This document shows positions 1-5,029 of a stretch of 5,029 nucleotides of DNA, in pieces. The position numbers and the translations under genes were made by a program. The notes beneath the pieces are model-generated. The model made no database searches and was not told the origin of the DNA. It saw only the letters and a list, made by a program, of their open reading frames with translations. Each line of letters begins with the position of its first letter. Within the stretch, counting starts at the first letter, position 1. The DNA is from Hyphomicrobiales bacterium (GTDB taxonomy: Bacteria > Pseudomonadota > Alphaproteobacteria > Rhizobiales > Kaistiaceae): the NCBI GenBank assembly GCA_017305815.1, contig JAFKJZ010000270.1, positions 4,932 through 9,960 of the forward strand, given 5' to 3'.

Positions 1-301
1 AACCCCGCTCCGAGCGGATGCGGGCGAGCCGGGTCTCGCTGCCGGGCGCATACGCCTCGGCGCCATCCGGCAGCCTGAATTCCCACTGGCCGTCGCGGCG
101 GTGGATGCCCTCGGCGAGGATGGCCGTCTCGCGGTCGACGATGAGCGAGCCGAGCTCGTCATCGTCGAAATAATAGGTGGCGAAGACAATGACGAGCTGC
201 AGCGCCATCGCGATGCAGGCGAAGAGGACAATGCGTCCTGCGATGGTTGCCACGAGGCCGGGCCGTTCGATCGCGGGCTCCGCCATGCGCGCGTCAGCCA
301 T
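1..301 (-). CDS. Sensor histidine kinase, N-terminal part (cut by the window edge)
   Basis: This is the first 100 residues of a protein that continues beyond the left edge. It follows an OmpR-type regulator in the same operon, so it is read as the partner kinase, which would autophosphorylate a His and pass the phosphate to Asp51 of that regulator. Only the sensor end is visible: a short cytoplasmic start, one hydrophobic helix at about residues 22-44, then an acidic cluster (Asp46-Glu49) opening the presumed periplasmic domain. The DHp and ATPase domains lie outside the window, so the kinase assignment rests on context and topology. The chosen start, ATG at 301, overlaps the regulator's stop by 8 bases (ATGGCTGA). 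Another ATG at 286 (residue 6) is possible, but neither has a strong Shine-Dalgarno sequence, which fits translational coupling. The acidic cluster might bind cations, but this is speculative. Confidence 0.8.
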   Translation of the reverse strand, partial: MADARMAEPAIERPGLVATIAGRIVLFACIAMALQLVIVFATYYFDDDELGSLIVDRETAILAEGIHRRDGQWEFRLPDGAEAYAPGSETRLARIRSERG

Positions 302-974
302 TCTTGAGATCGCGCAGCAGGTAGCCGGCGCCGCGCACCGTCTCGATGGCGACGCCGGAGGCGACGCCCTCGAGGCGCTTGCGCAGGCGCGACACGGCGA
401 GCTCGATGGCGTTCGCGGACAGTTCGTCGCCGAATTCGGATAGCTTCGCCTCGATCCGCTCCTTCGGAACCACCGAGCCGGCATTGCGCAGCAGCACCGC
501 CATCACCGAGCGCTCGCGCGGCGACATGGCGATCGTCTCGCCGGCGCAGGAAAGCGCCGAGCTGGCCGGGTCGAAACGGATATGGCCGAGCTCGATCAGA
601 TCGGCCATGTGGGCGGGCGCGCGCCTTAGCAGCGCCCGGCAGCGCGCCAGCAGCTCATAGTGGTTGAACGGCTTGACCAGGTAGTCGTCCGCGCCGGCAT
701 CGAGGCCGGCGATGCGTTCGTCGACCGCGCCGCGCGCCGTGATGATCAGGACCGGCACGGCGAAGCCGGCGACGCGGATCGAACGGATCAGCTCGAGCCC
801 GTCGCCATCCGGCAGGCCGAGATCCACCAGAACGAGGTCATAGGGCGCGACGTCCATGGCGGCGCGCGCGTCGGCGACCGTCGCGACGGCGTCGACGCGC
901 CATTCCGCCTGATGGATGGTCTCGATCAGCAGGTCGCGAAGCCGGGCACTATCCTCGACAAGCAGAAGTCTCAT
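294..974 (-). CDS. OmpR/PhoB-family response regulator
   Basis: A complete 226-residue two-component transcription factor. The receiver domain (about 1-118) has the acidic pocket Glu7-Asp8, the phosphoacceptor Asp51 in LVLVDLGLPDGDG, Thr79 in the IITA motif and Lys101 in LVKPF. The C-terminal winged-helix DNA-binding domain (about 127-224) has the family signatures MSPRE, NAIELAVSRLRKRLE and ETVRGAGYLL. All key residues are present and the length is normal for the family. Longer in-frame extensions exist upstream, but the receiver consensus begins exactly at this ATG, which overlaps the cytochrome gene's stop as ATGA. A purine-rich AAGAGAG lies just before it. The sensor kinase follows with an 8-base overlap. 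The likely target is its own operon, through the direct repeat at 1883-1900. Related subfamilies include QseB, PmrA and CopR types, and the exact one cannot be fixed by eye. Confidence 0.96.
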   Translation of the reverse strand: MRLLLVEDSARLRDLLIETIHQAEWRVDAVATVADARAAMDVAPYDLVLVDLGLPDGDGLELIRSIRVAGFAVPVLIITARGAVDERIAGLDAGADDYLVKPFNHYELLARCRALLRRAPAHMADLIELGHIRFDPASSALSCAGETIAMSPRERSVMAVLLRNAGSVVPKERIEAKLSEFGDELSANAIELAVSRLRKRLEGVASGVAIETVRGAGYLLRDLKNG

Positions 975-1546
975 GCTCTCTTGCGGCCCGTCACCATGGC
1001 AAGCACCAGATTTTCGCGATGACGCAGACTCTCGAGGATCGCCGCGGCGGCATGGACGAAAGCCAGCACCATGATGGCGTCGGCCAGCGTGCCGTGCAGT
1101 TCCTGCAGCCAGTCCTCGCCCCAGAAGGCGTCGAGCCCCATCATCCACCCCGTCAAGCATACGCCCGCCAGCAGCAGCATGAGAAGGATCATCATGACCG
1201 CGCCGGCCGGATTGTGCCCGATATGGCGCGGCTCGCGCCGCCGCATCAGGGCGCCGAGATAGGGCACCAGCCGCCTGGGCGTCGGGAAGAAGTCGGCGAA
1301 GCGGGCATGGCGCGTGCCGACGAAGCCCCAGACGAGGCGGATGGCGAGCGCGGCGGCGACGGTGTAGCCGAGCGCCCGGTGCAGCGCGTGGCCCGGCTCC
1401 AGGACGAAAAGGTTGAGGATGCAGGCGGTGGCGACCGTCCAGTGAAAGAGCCGGACGACCGGGTCCCAGACCGCGACCGTGGCCGCCCCTTCAGGGGCAG
1501 CCACGCGATCTCGTGCCGGGACTCTGGCTTTCCCCGGCTCAGCCAC
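971..1546 (-). CDS. Cytochrome b561-family membrane protein (cytochrome b/b6 domain)
   Basis: A complete 191-residue di-heme b-type cytochrome of the prokaryotic b561 / Ni,Fe-hydrogenase cytochrome b type, expected to move electrons across or within the inner membrane. Visible signatures are WDPVVRLFHW (27-36), GHNPAGA (110-116), LQELHG (147-152) and the C-terminal ENLVLAMVTGRKR (178-190). Candidate heme ligands are His35, His56, His151 and His165, placed in or next to four hydrophobic segments at about 35-50, 58-77, 113-137 and 153-172. The start is GTG at 1546, which overlaps the PepSY stop by 8 bases (GTGGCTGA). No in-frame ATG occurs before Met101, and the conserved motif starts at residue 27, so GTG is the sensible choice. 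Its stop overlaps the regulator's ATG (ATGA). The electron partner is not encoded here. The neighbouring secreted PepSY protein may contact it, which is inference. Confidence 0.93.
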   Translation of the reverse strand: MAEPGKARVPARDRVAAPEGAATVAVWDPVVRLFHWTVATACILNLFVLEPGHALHRALGYTVAAALAIRLVWGFVGTRHARFADFFPTPRRLVPYLGALMRRREPRHIGHNPAGAVMMILLMLLLAGVCLTGWMMGLDAFWGEDWLQELHGTLADAIMVLAFVHAAAAILESLRHRENLVLAMVTGRKRA

Positions 1547-1820
1547 CGATCTCGGCCTTCACGATCGAGCCGTCGACCGGGTTGAAGTAGACCTCGGCTT
1601 TCTTGTTGTTCTTGTCGTAGCCGTAGATCTCGTAGCAGGAGCCGGTGATCTTGAAGGTCTTGATCTTCTGGTAGCCCATATCCTTGATCATCGCCTTCAT
1701 CTTGTCCTGGCTCATCCAGGCCGTCCGGGGCTCTTTGGTGCATGCGGGGCTTGCCAGCGCCGCGCCGGCAAGGAAGGGCAGCGACAGGGCAGCGAGGGTA
1801 GCGGCGGATAGAATACGCAT
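1539..1820 (-). CDS. Secreted PepSY-domain protein
   Basis: A complete 93-residue small periplasmic protein and the first gene of the operon. Residues 1-23 are a signal peptide: Arg2, a hydrophobic core, then a cleavage site likely after Ala-Leu-Ala at 21-23. The mature part, with KMKAMIKDMGYQKIKTFKI (40-58), YEIYGYDKNNKKAEVYFNP (63-81) and DGSIVKAE (83-90), is the typical PepSY_2 pattern of a helix followed by beta strands ending in D-G-x-I-V. Cys27 and Cys62 could form a disulfide in the periplasm. The frame is open upstream to about 2003, but the ATG at 1820 is preferred because it is followed by a clean signal peptide and preceded by TGGAG five bases upstream. PepSY domains are thought to be protein- or peptidase-inhibiting modules, and in operons like this they accompany b-type cytochromes and two-component systems. 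The exact role is unknown. Confidence 0.93.
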   Translation of the reverse strand: MRILSAATLAALSLPFLAGAALASPACTKEPRTAWMSQDKMKAMIKDMGYQKIKTFKITGSCYEIYGYDKNNKKAEVYFNPVDGSIVKAEIGG

Positions 1821-1825
1821 GGTTG

Positions 1826-1830
1826 CTCCA
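1826..1830 (-). promoter_or_regulatory. Ribosome binding site of the PepSY gene
   Basis: On the minus strand TGGAG lies five bases before the ATG at 1820. It supports this start over the longer open frame that reaches back to about 2003. It is the clearest Shine-Dalgarno sequence of the operon; the three downstream genes overlap their neighbours and probably depend on coupling. Confidence 0.7.
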
Positions 1831-1881
1831 GGTTCGGGTTGGGCGCGGCCACCGGCCGGCCCGTGCAAGGTGCCGGAGCAA

Positions 1882-1900
1882 GCTGTCAGTCGGCTGTCAG
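1882..1900. promoter_or_regulatory. Pho-box-like tandem operator, probable response-regulator binding site
   Basis: GCTGTCAG occurs at 1882-1889 and again at 1893-1900, so the two copies start 11 bases apart, one helical turn. The core CTGTCAG-TCGG-CTGTCAG differs from the classic PhoB box (CTGTCAT, 4 bases, CTGTCAT) only in the seventh base of each unit. OmpR/PhoB-family dimers bind such head-to-tail repeats in tandem. It lies 61 bases before the PepSY start codon. On that operon's coding strand the units read CTGACAG. The simplest reading is autoregulation by the regulator encoded at 294-974. Control by PhoB itself is the main alternative. Confidence 0.6.
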
Positions 1901-1981
1901 CCGCGGCGATGCACGGGAGGGTCCGGCCTGTCCGGGCGAAATCTCCGTCGCGGCCGGTCGGCGCACGCGCCGCTTTTAAGG

Positions 1982-2010
1982 TTGTGGCGGCGGATTTCTT
2001 CAACTATCAA
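1982..2010 (+). promoter_or_regulatory. Possible sigma70-like promoter facing the acylase gene
   Basis: TTGTGG at 1982-1987 and TATCAA at 2005-2010 are separated by 17 bases, inside the only AT-richer island of the intergenic region. The match is moderate (three of six and four of six consensus bases), and transcription from here would give a leader of about 255 bases before the acylase start. A nearer promoter that I cannot recognise is just as possible. Confidence 0.25.
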
Positions 2011-2077
2011 TTCGCCCCATCCCACCTTCGGTCCAGCCTTTCGGGGGGCTGGCCGGCCTGCGGCGGCATTGATCTTG

Positions 2078-2087
2078 CGAGCGCTCG
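2078..2087. repeat. Perfect 10-base palindrome CGAGCGCTCG
   Basis: CGAGCGCTCG is identical on both strands and lies in the untranslated region about 185 bases before the acylase start. It could be half of an operator or a small hairpin, but a palindrome of this length in GC-rich DNA can arise by chance. No second copy was noticed in the window. Confidence 0.3.
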
Positions 2088-2255
2088 ATGGACGACAGGA
2101 AACGTTCGGTCGATGTTCTGGGGCCGTGCCCGGCAGGGGCGGTCGATCTGCGCCCATCCGGCGGATCCGTCACAATTCATTGAACCCGGGAGGCTATGCC
2201 GCTTGAGGCGCAGCTTGCCACGCGGCCAGGCCCGGCCGGAACTTGCCATCCAACC

Positions 2256-2261
2256 AAGGAG
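2256..2261 (+). promoter_or_regulatory. Ribosome binding site of the acylase gene
   Basis: AAGGAG ends 11 bases before the ATG at 2273, and a further purine-rich GAAGAG follows within the spacer. It supports the start that puts Cys at position 2, which the enzyme family requires. Confidence 0.7.
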
Positions 2262-2272
2262 AAGAGATCTGA

Positions 2273-3388
2273 ATGTGCACGTCGCTTGGATACACGGACG
2301 CGGCTGGTAAGGCCTATTTCGGCCGTACGATGGAACTCACGATGGACCTGCCCTATCAGGTCGCCCATTTCCCGGTCGGTTTCGAGAGGACGAGCGTCGT
2401 GCCCGGCCATCCGGCGCTGAAGTTCACCGCGCGCTACGCCGTGCTCGCTATCACCATGCCGGACCGGATGCCGACCGCGGCCGCGCCGGCGACGATCGCC
2501 GACCTCCGGGTGCTCGAGGGGCTGAACGACCAGGGCCTGACCTTCAGCCTGCTGTCCTATCCGGCGGCGGCCGGCAAGCAGAAGTCCATCGACGTCACGC
2601 AGGCGGTGCTCTCCGCATCCGATCTCGGCGCCTGGGCGCTCGGCCAGTTCGCCACCGTGGCCGAGGTCAAGGCCGCGCTCGCCGACCAGCCCGTCATGCT
2701 GCAGCCGCTCGGCCTGCTCGGCGGCGTCGAATCGCCGTTCCACTACGTCGTCCACGACGCCTCGGGCGCGGCCGCCGTGATCGAATTCGACCATGGCACG
2801 ATGACGGTCTACGACAATCCGGTCGGCGTGATGACCAACGGGCCGAAGTTCGACTGGCACCTGACCAATCTCGACAACTACACCTTCCTGACCAATGTCG
2901 ATAAGCCGAGCGCGACCTTCGGCAGCTACACGGCCAATCAGCCGGACGCCGGCATCGCAACGGCGGGGCTGCCCAGCTCCAACACCTCGGTTGGCCGTTT
3001 CGTGCGCGCTGCCTATTACGCGCAGTTCGCGGAAAAGGCGGACTCGCCGGACCTCGCGATCCAGACCCTCGCCCATGTCATGAACAATTTTGACCGGCCG
3101 CGCGGCGTCGCGATCGCCTATCCGGCGGATGGCGGCGCGCATATGGAGGTGCCGGGCCTGTCATCGACGGGTTCCAAGCCCTACGAGACCGAGTACACCT
3201 GCTGGACCGTCCTGTCGGACCACGATCGCAAGCGCTTCTTCGTCCGTGACTATCGCGGCCTGAACTTCACCGGCTTCGATCTCATCGCGATGGCCGGCGC
3301 CACGGTGCCGACGGTTATTCCCCTCGACAAGCTCTCCAGCGGCGCAATCGACGCGACCGGGCTGATGAAAGCGAAGCCGGCAAACTGA
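2273..3388 (+). CDS. Choloylglycine hydrolase / penicillin V acylase-family Ntn hydrolase (linear amide C-N hydrolase)
   Basis: A complete 371-residue member of the choloylglycine hydrolase family, which cleaves linear amide bonds in substrates such as conjugated bile acids, penicillin V or acyl-homoserine lactones. The nucleophile Cys2 follows Met1 directly, so removal of Met1 would free its catalytic amino group. There is no signal peptide, which implies a cytoplasmic enzyme. Other family features are Arg18 in YFGRTMEL, LNDQGLTFSLLSYP (84-97), Asn189 in VGVMTNGPKFDWHLTNLDNY, Arg242 in GLPSSNTSVGRFVRAAY, and the C-terminal YTCWTVLSDHDRKRFFVRDY (308-327). The position usually Asp21 in bile salt hydrolases appears to be Glu21 here. 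Length is normal to slightly long. The gene stands alone, with its own ribosome binding site and terminator, so the context does not name the substrate. The family call is firm; a bile-salt function is not. Confidence 0.95.
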   Translation: MCTSLGYTDAAGKAYFGRTMELTMDLPYQVAHFPVGFERTSVVPGHPALKFTARYAVLAITMPDRMPTAAAPATIADLRVLEGLNDQGLTFSLLSYPAAAGKQKSIDVTQAVLSASDLGAWALGQFATVAEVKAALADQPVMLQPLGLLGGVESPFHYVVHDASGAAAVIEFDHGTMTVYDNPVGVMTNGPKFDWHLTNLDNYTFLTNVDKPSATFGSYTANQPDAGIATAGLPSSNTSVGRFVRAAYYAQFAEKADSPDLAIQTLAHVMNNFDRPRGVAIAYPADGGAHMEVPGLSSTGSKPYETEYTCWTVLSDHDRKRFFVRDYRGLNFTGFDLIAMAGATVPTVIPLDKLSSGAIDATGLMKAKPAN

Positions 3389-3403
3389 GCCCGGGCAGCT
3401 TCG

Positions 3404-3432
3404 GGATGATCGCCATCGGCGATCATCCTTTT
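3404..3432 (+). terminator. Intrinsic terminator after the acylase gene
   Basis: GGATGATCGCC (3404-3414) pairs perfectly with GGCGATCATCC (3418-3428) around a three-base loop, and TTTT follows at once. The stem is 11 bp, starting 16 bases after the acylase stop. Only the plus strand has a T run after the stem, so it should act mainly on acylase transcripts. It may also give some hairpin protection to the end of the converging outer-membrane protein transcript. Confidence 0.88.
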
Positions 3433-3475
3433 CCTGCTTCAGCGGCAAGGCCGATCGCGACGGCTTGCGTCGGCC

Positions 3476-4168
3476 TCAGAACTTGTAGTTCAGGCCAAGC
3501 TTGGCAGACTGCATCTTCAGATCGACCGGGAATGGTCCGGCATCGCCCAGGTGAAAATCCTTCGAGCCGAGATCGGCGTAGAGATATTCGACCTTGGCGG
3601 TCACATGGCTGGTGACCGCGTATTCGAAGCCGGCGCCCACCGTCCAGCCGGTGAAGGTCTGGCTGTCGGAGCCATGGCTCGAAAGGGCCGGGAAGTCGGG
3701 CATCGAGAACTGGGTGTCATAGGTGGCGTTGGCCCAGGCAAAGCCGCCGGTGACATAGGGCAGGAAGCGATCCATGCCATAGCCGAGGCGTCCACGCACG
3801 GTGCCGAACGCATCGATCTTGGTCCGGAAATCCATCGAATAGGGGAAGCCAGAGGTATCGGTGAAGCCGCTGGAATCGGACAGGTCGGCGAAGGCGGCGT
3901 CCGCCTCGATGCCGAGCACGATCTGGCTCGGGAACTGGAAATTGTAGCCGATCTGGCCGCCGCCGAAGAAGCCGTCCGGCTGCGGGTTGTCCGCCGGCGC
4001 GATCACAGGGCCGTCGGTCTTGGCCCAGCCATAGCCGCCATGCACGCCGGCATAGAAGCCGCTCCAGTTGAACGCCGCCGGCTCGGCGGCGGGCGGCGTG
4101 GAAAGGTCCGCCGAAAGGGCCGGCAGGCTGCCGAGGGCGAGGGCGAGAACGGCCAAGTGGCTGCGCAT
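3476..4168 (-). CDS. Outer-membrane beta-barrel protein, Omp25/Omp31-like porin family
   Basis: A complete 230-residue protein of the small opacity-type barrel family found in rhizobia and relatives. Residues 1-20 are a signal peptide, with cleavage likely after Leu-Ser-Ala (18-20). A short Pro/Ala-rich linker follows, then typical alternating strands: FNWSGFYAGVHGGYGW (33-48), GGGQIGYNFQF, VLGIEAD, GTVRGRLGYGMDRFLPYVTG, GWTVGAGFEYAVT and KVEYLYADLG. The end, KLGLNYKF, has the C-terminal aromatic residue recognised by the BAM machinery. Size and pattern suggest an eight-stranded barrel anchored in the outer membrane, with a structural or surface role; pore function is not shown. The ATG at 4168 has AAGAG seven bases upstream (4175-4179). 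The gene converges on the acylase gene and diverges from the membrane protein at 4420, so it appears monocistronic. Confidence 0.94.
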   Translation of the reverse strand: MRSHLAVLALALGSLPALSADLSTPPAAEPAAFNWSGFYAGVHGGYGWAKTDGPVIAPADNPQPDGFFGGGQIGYNFQFPSQIVLGIEADAAFADLSDSSGFTDTSGFPYSMDFRTKIDAFGTVRGRLGYGMDRFLPYVTGGFAWANATYDTQFSMPDFPALSSHGSDSQTFTGWTVGAGFEYAVTSHVTAKVEYLYADLGSKDFHLGDAGPFPVDLKMQSAKLGLNYKF

Positions 4169-4376
4169 GATTGGCTCTTAGCTAGGGAATCCCGAGCCGA
4201 ACGTTAACACAACCGGAATCCGCGTCTGTGACTTTTACGCCACAGGCAGGCTGCCGCAGCGATAGCTGGCCTTTCGCGCCCGCCGCGCCGTCGGGGCCCG
4301 GCAATCCGGTCCGTAGTCCGCCGGCTTTGCGATTGTCCTTGCTCGACGCATCGGTGTACTCACGGCATGCCTTCGA

Positions 4377-4398
4377 GGCGTTCGCGGGCACGAACGCC
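4377..4398 (+). repeat. Perfect inverted repeat (8-bp stem, 6-base loop) upstream of the membrane protein gene
   Basis: GGCGTTCG at 4377-4384 and CGAACGCC at 4391-4398 are exact inverted copies around the loop CGGGCA. The right arm ends 21 bases before the chosen ATG at 4420. It has no T run, so it is not an intrinsic terminator. It could be an operator or an RNA hairpin in the leader. If the true start of the gene lies further upstream, for example GTG at 4354 in the same open frame, the repeat would be coding. Confidence 0.45.
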
Positions 4399-4419
4399 CG
4401 GACACGAGACATCTCCAGA

Positions 4420-5029
4420 ATGACCAGCCTTTTCAGTACGATCGCCGTGGTTCTGGCGTTGACCTGCGTCCTGTATCGCCTGCGCCGCCGCTATCTGCGG
4501 GCGCATCACAGCCGGGTTCGCCTGCGGGCGGAAAAGGTCGGCTGGCCGCTGGTGGTGGCGAGCCTGTTCGCCATGGTGCTCGGGCTCGCGGCCCAATTTC
4601 CCTCCCTGCTGGCGCAGGGCCTGCTGGTCGCGCTCGGTGCCGTCCTGCTCGCCGTCGCTGCCGCGATCGATCTCTGCAGCCGGCAGTATCTGGGCGCGCC
4701 GCCGCTGACGATCTGGCGCCATGTCCGCCTCTCCACCGCCCGGGTTTCGACCTCCGTCCTTGCCTCCACCTATCTCGGCGCCTTTCTTCCGAAGCGCTTC
4801 ATGCTGGCGATGGCCAGCCTGTTCGGGGCGGGCTGGGTACTTGCCCTCGCGCTGGCCGGATCTGACTTTGCCTCCCTCGGGGCGGCGTCCGTTCTCCTCG
4901 TCGCCGGCCTTGTCGGCTGGGCCGGGCTCGAAAGGATGCGGTTCCGTCCGGCGCTGTCGCAGGAGGCCTGGGCCTTCCTGCTCCGCGAACCCAAGCGCGT
5001 CGGCGACGAGGGCATTGCCCGCGAGCTTC
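4420..5029 (+). CDS. Multi-spanning membrane protein of unknown function, N-terminal part (cut by the window edge)
   Basis: The reading frame stays open from the ATG at 4420 to the right edge, giving 203 residues and continuing. It codes for about five hydrophobic helices, at roughly residues 4-19, 41-60, 63-84, 126-147 and 150-170. Between the first two is a strongly basic stretch (YRLRRRYLRAHHSRVRLR) that should be cytoplasmic. After the last helix the chain turns polar (LLREPKRVGDEGIAREL), suggesting that a soluble domain begins near the edge. I do not recognise the family from this part. An N-terminal membrane anchor of a larger envelope enzyme is possible but unsupported. The start is uncertain: the ATG lacks a clear Shine-Dalgarno sequence and the frame is open further upstream. 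GC-rich third positions and the continuous hydrophobic pattern make a real gene likely. Confidence 0.75.
   Translation, partial: MTSLFSTIAVVLALTCVLYRLRRRYLRAHHSRVRLRAEKVGWPLVVASLFAMVLGLAAQFPSLLAQGLLVALGAVLLAVAAAIDLCSRQYLGAPPLTIWRHVRLSTARVSTSVLASTYLGAFLPKRFMLAMASLFGAGWVLALALAGSDFASLGAASVLLVAGLVGWAGLERMRFRPALSQEAWAFLLREPKRVGDEGIAREL

Larger units (their letters stand above)
1821..2272. other. Divergent intergenic region between the two-component operon and the acylase gene
   Basis: These 452 bases separate two divergently read units and hold no convincing gene. All open frames across it are extensions or shadows of the flanking genes. Left to right it contains the PepSY ribosome binding site, a very GC-rich stretch with GGCCGGCC, the 11-base-period direct repeat (1882-1900), a small AT-richer island (about 1974-2015) with a candidate promoter, a perfect palindrome (2078-2087), and the acylase ribosome binding site. 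The length is more than two simple promoters need, so an unrecognised leader or small RNA remains possible, though none is supported. Confidence 0.7.

Noticed and set aside
975..1160. Upstream in-frame extension of the response regulator to a 288-residue protein
   Set aside because: The added 62 residues are an out-of-frame reading of the cytochrome gene, and the receiver domain begins exactly at the ATG at 974.
1019..1585. Plus-strand open frame (188 codons) opposite the cytochrome gene
   Set aside because: It is an antisense shadow of the cytochrome b561 gene, with a His/Arg/Asp-rich composition and no domain.
1821..2003. Upstream in-frame extension of the PepSY protein to 154 residues
   Set aside because: It would bury the signal peptide and the ribosome binding site inside the protein and cover the operator repeat.
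2196..2420. Small plus-strand frame starting ATGCCGCTTGAG, preceded by GGGAGG, overlapping the acylase start
   Set aside because: The Shine-Dalgarno-like sequence is attractive for a leader peptide, but the frame runs 148 bases into the acylase gene out of phase, and its composition looks like an off-frame translation. Kept only as a remote possibility.
2177..3142. Long minus-strand open frame (321 codons) opposite the acylase gene
   Set aside because: It is a shadow of the GC-rich codons of the well-supported acylase: Arg- and Gly-rich composition, no recognisable domain and no ribosome binding site.
3551..4207. Plus-strand open frame (218 codons) opposite the outer-membrane protein gene
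   Set aside because: The opposite strand encodes a complete, family-typical barrel protein with a signal peptide. This frame is low-complexity Ala/Gly/Glu/Arg and matches nothing I recognise.
4169..4260. Possible promoter for the outer-membrane protein gene (minus strand, TTAACG with TAGCTA 17 bases on)
   Set aside because: The match is weak, and the second element lies so close to the start codon that the ribosome binding site would fall at the transcript's very end.

Overview
The window looks like chromosomal DNA of a high-GC alphaproteobacterium, probably of the rhizobial order Hyphomicrobiales. The grounds are GC-rich third codon positions, an Omp25/Omp31-like small barrel protein, and a tightly overlapping PepSY / cytochrome b561 / two-component operon of a kind common in that group. 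No RNA gene, mobile element, CRISPR array or long repeat was seen.

Positions 1-1820 (minus strand) hold a four-gene operon read from right to left: a secreted 93-residue PepSY-domain protein, a membrane cytochrome b561-type protein (GTG start), an OmpR/PhoB-family response regulator, and the start of a sensor histidine kinase that leaves the window at its left edge. Every junction overlaps, by 8, 4 and 8 bases. The two 8-base overlaps have the same design, NTGGCTGA. Upstream of the operon, at 1883-1900, is a two-unit direct repeat with an 11-base period (CTGTCAG, 4 bases, CTGTCAG). It closely resembles a PhoB-type box and is the best candidate for the binding site of the operon's own regulator. 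I infer an envelope redox or metal-responsive signalling unit in which the PepSY protein and the b-type cytochrome are regulated outputs or accessory sensors.

Positions 1821-2272 are a 452-base divergent intergenic region. It carries the direct repeat, a perfect 10-base palindrome, a possible sigma70-like promoter and a good ribosome binding site for the gene to its right.

Positions 2273-3388 (plus strand) encode a complete 371-residue choloylglycine hydrolase / penicillin V acylase-type Ntn hydrolase with the nucleophile Cys2 directly after Met1. A strong intrinsic terminator follows at 3404-3432.

Positions 3476-4168 (minus strand) encode a complete 230-residue outer-membrane beta-barrel protein with a signal peptide and a C-terminal Phe. 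It converges on the hydrolase gene.

Positions 4169-4419 are a divergent intergenic region with a perfect 8-bp hairpin. From 4420 to the right edge an open reading frame encodes a multi-spanning membrane protein that I do not recognise and that continues beyond the window.
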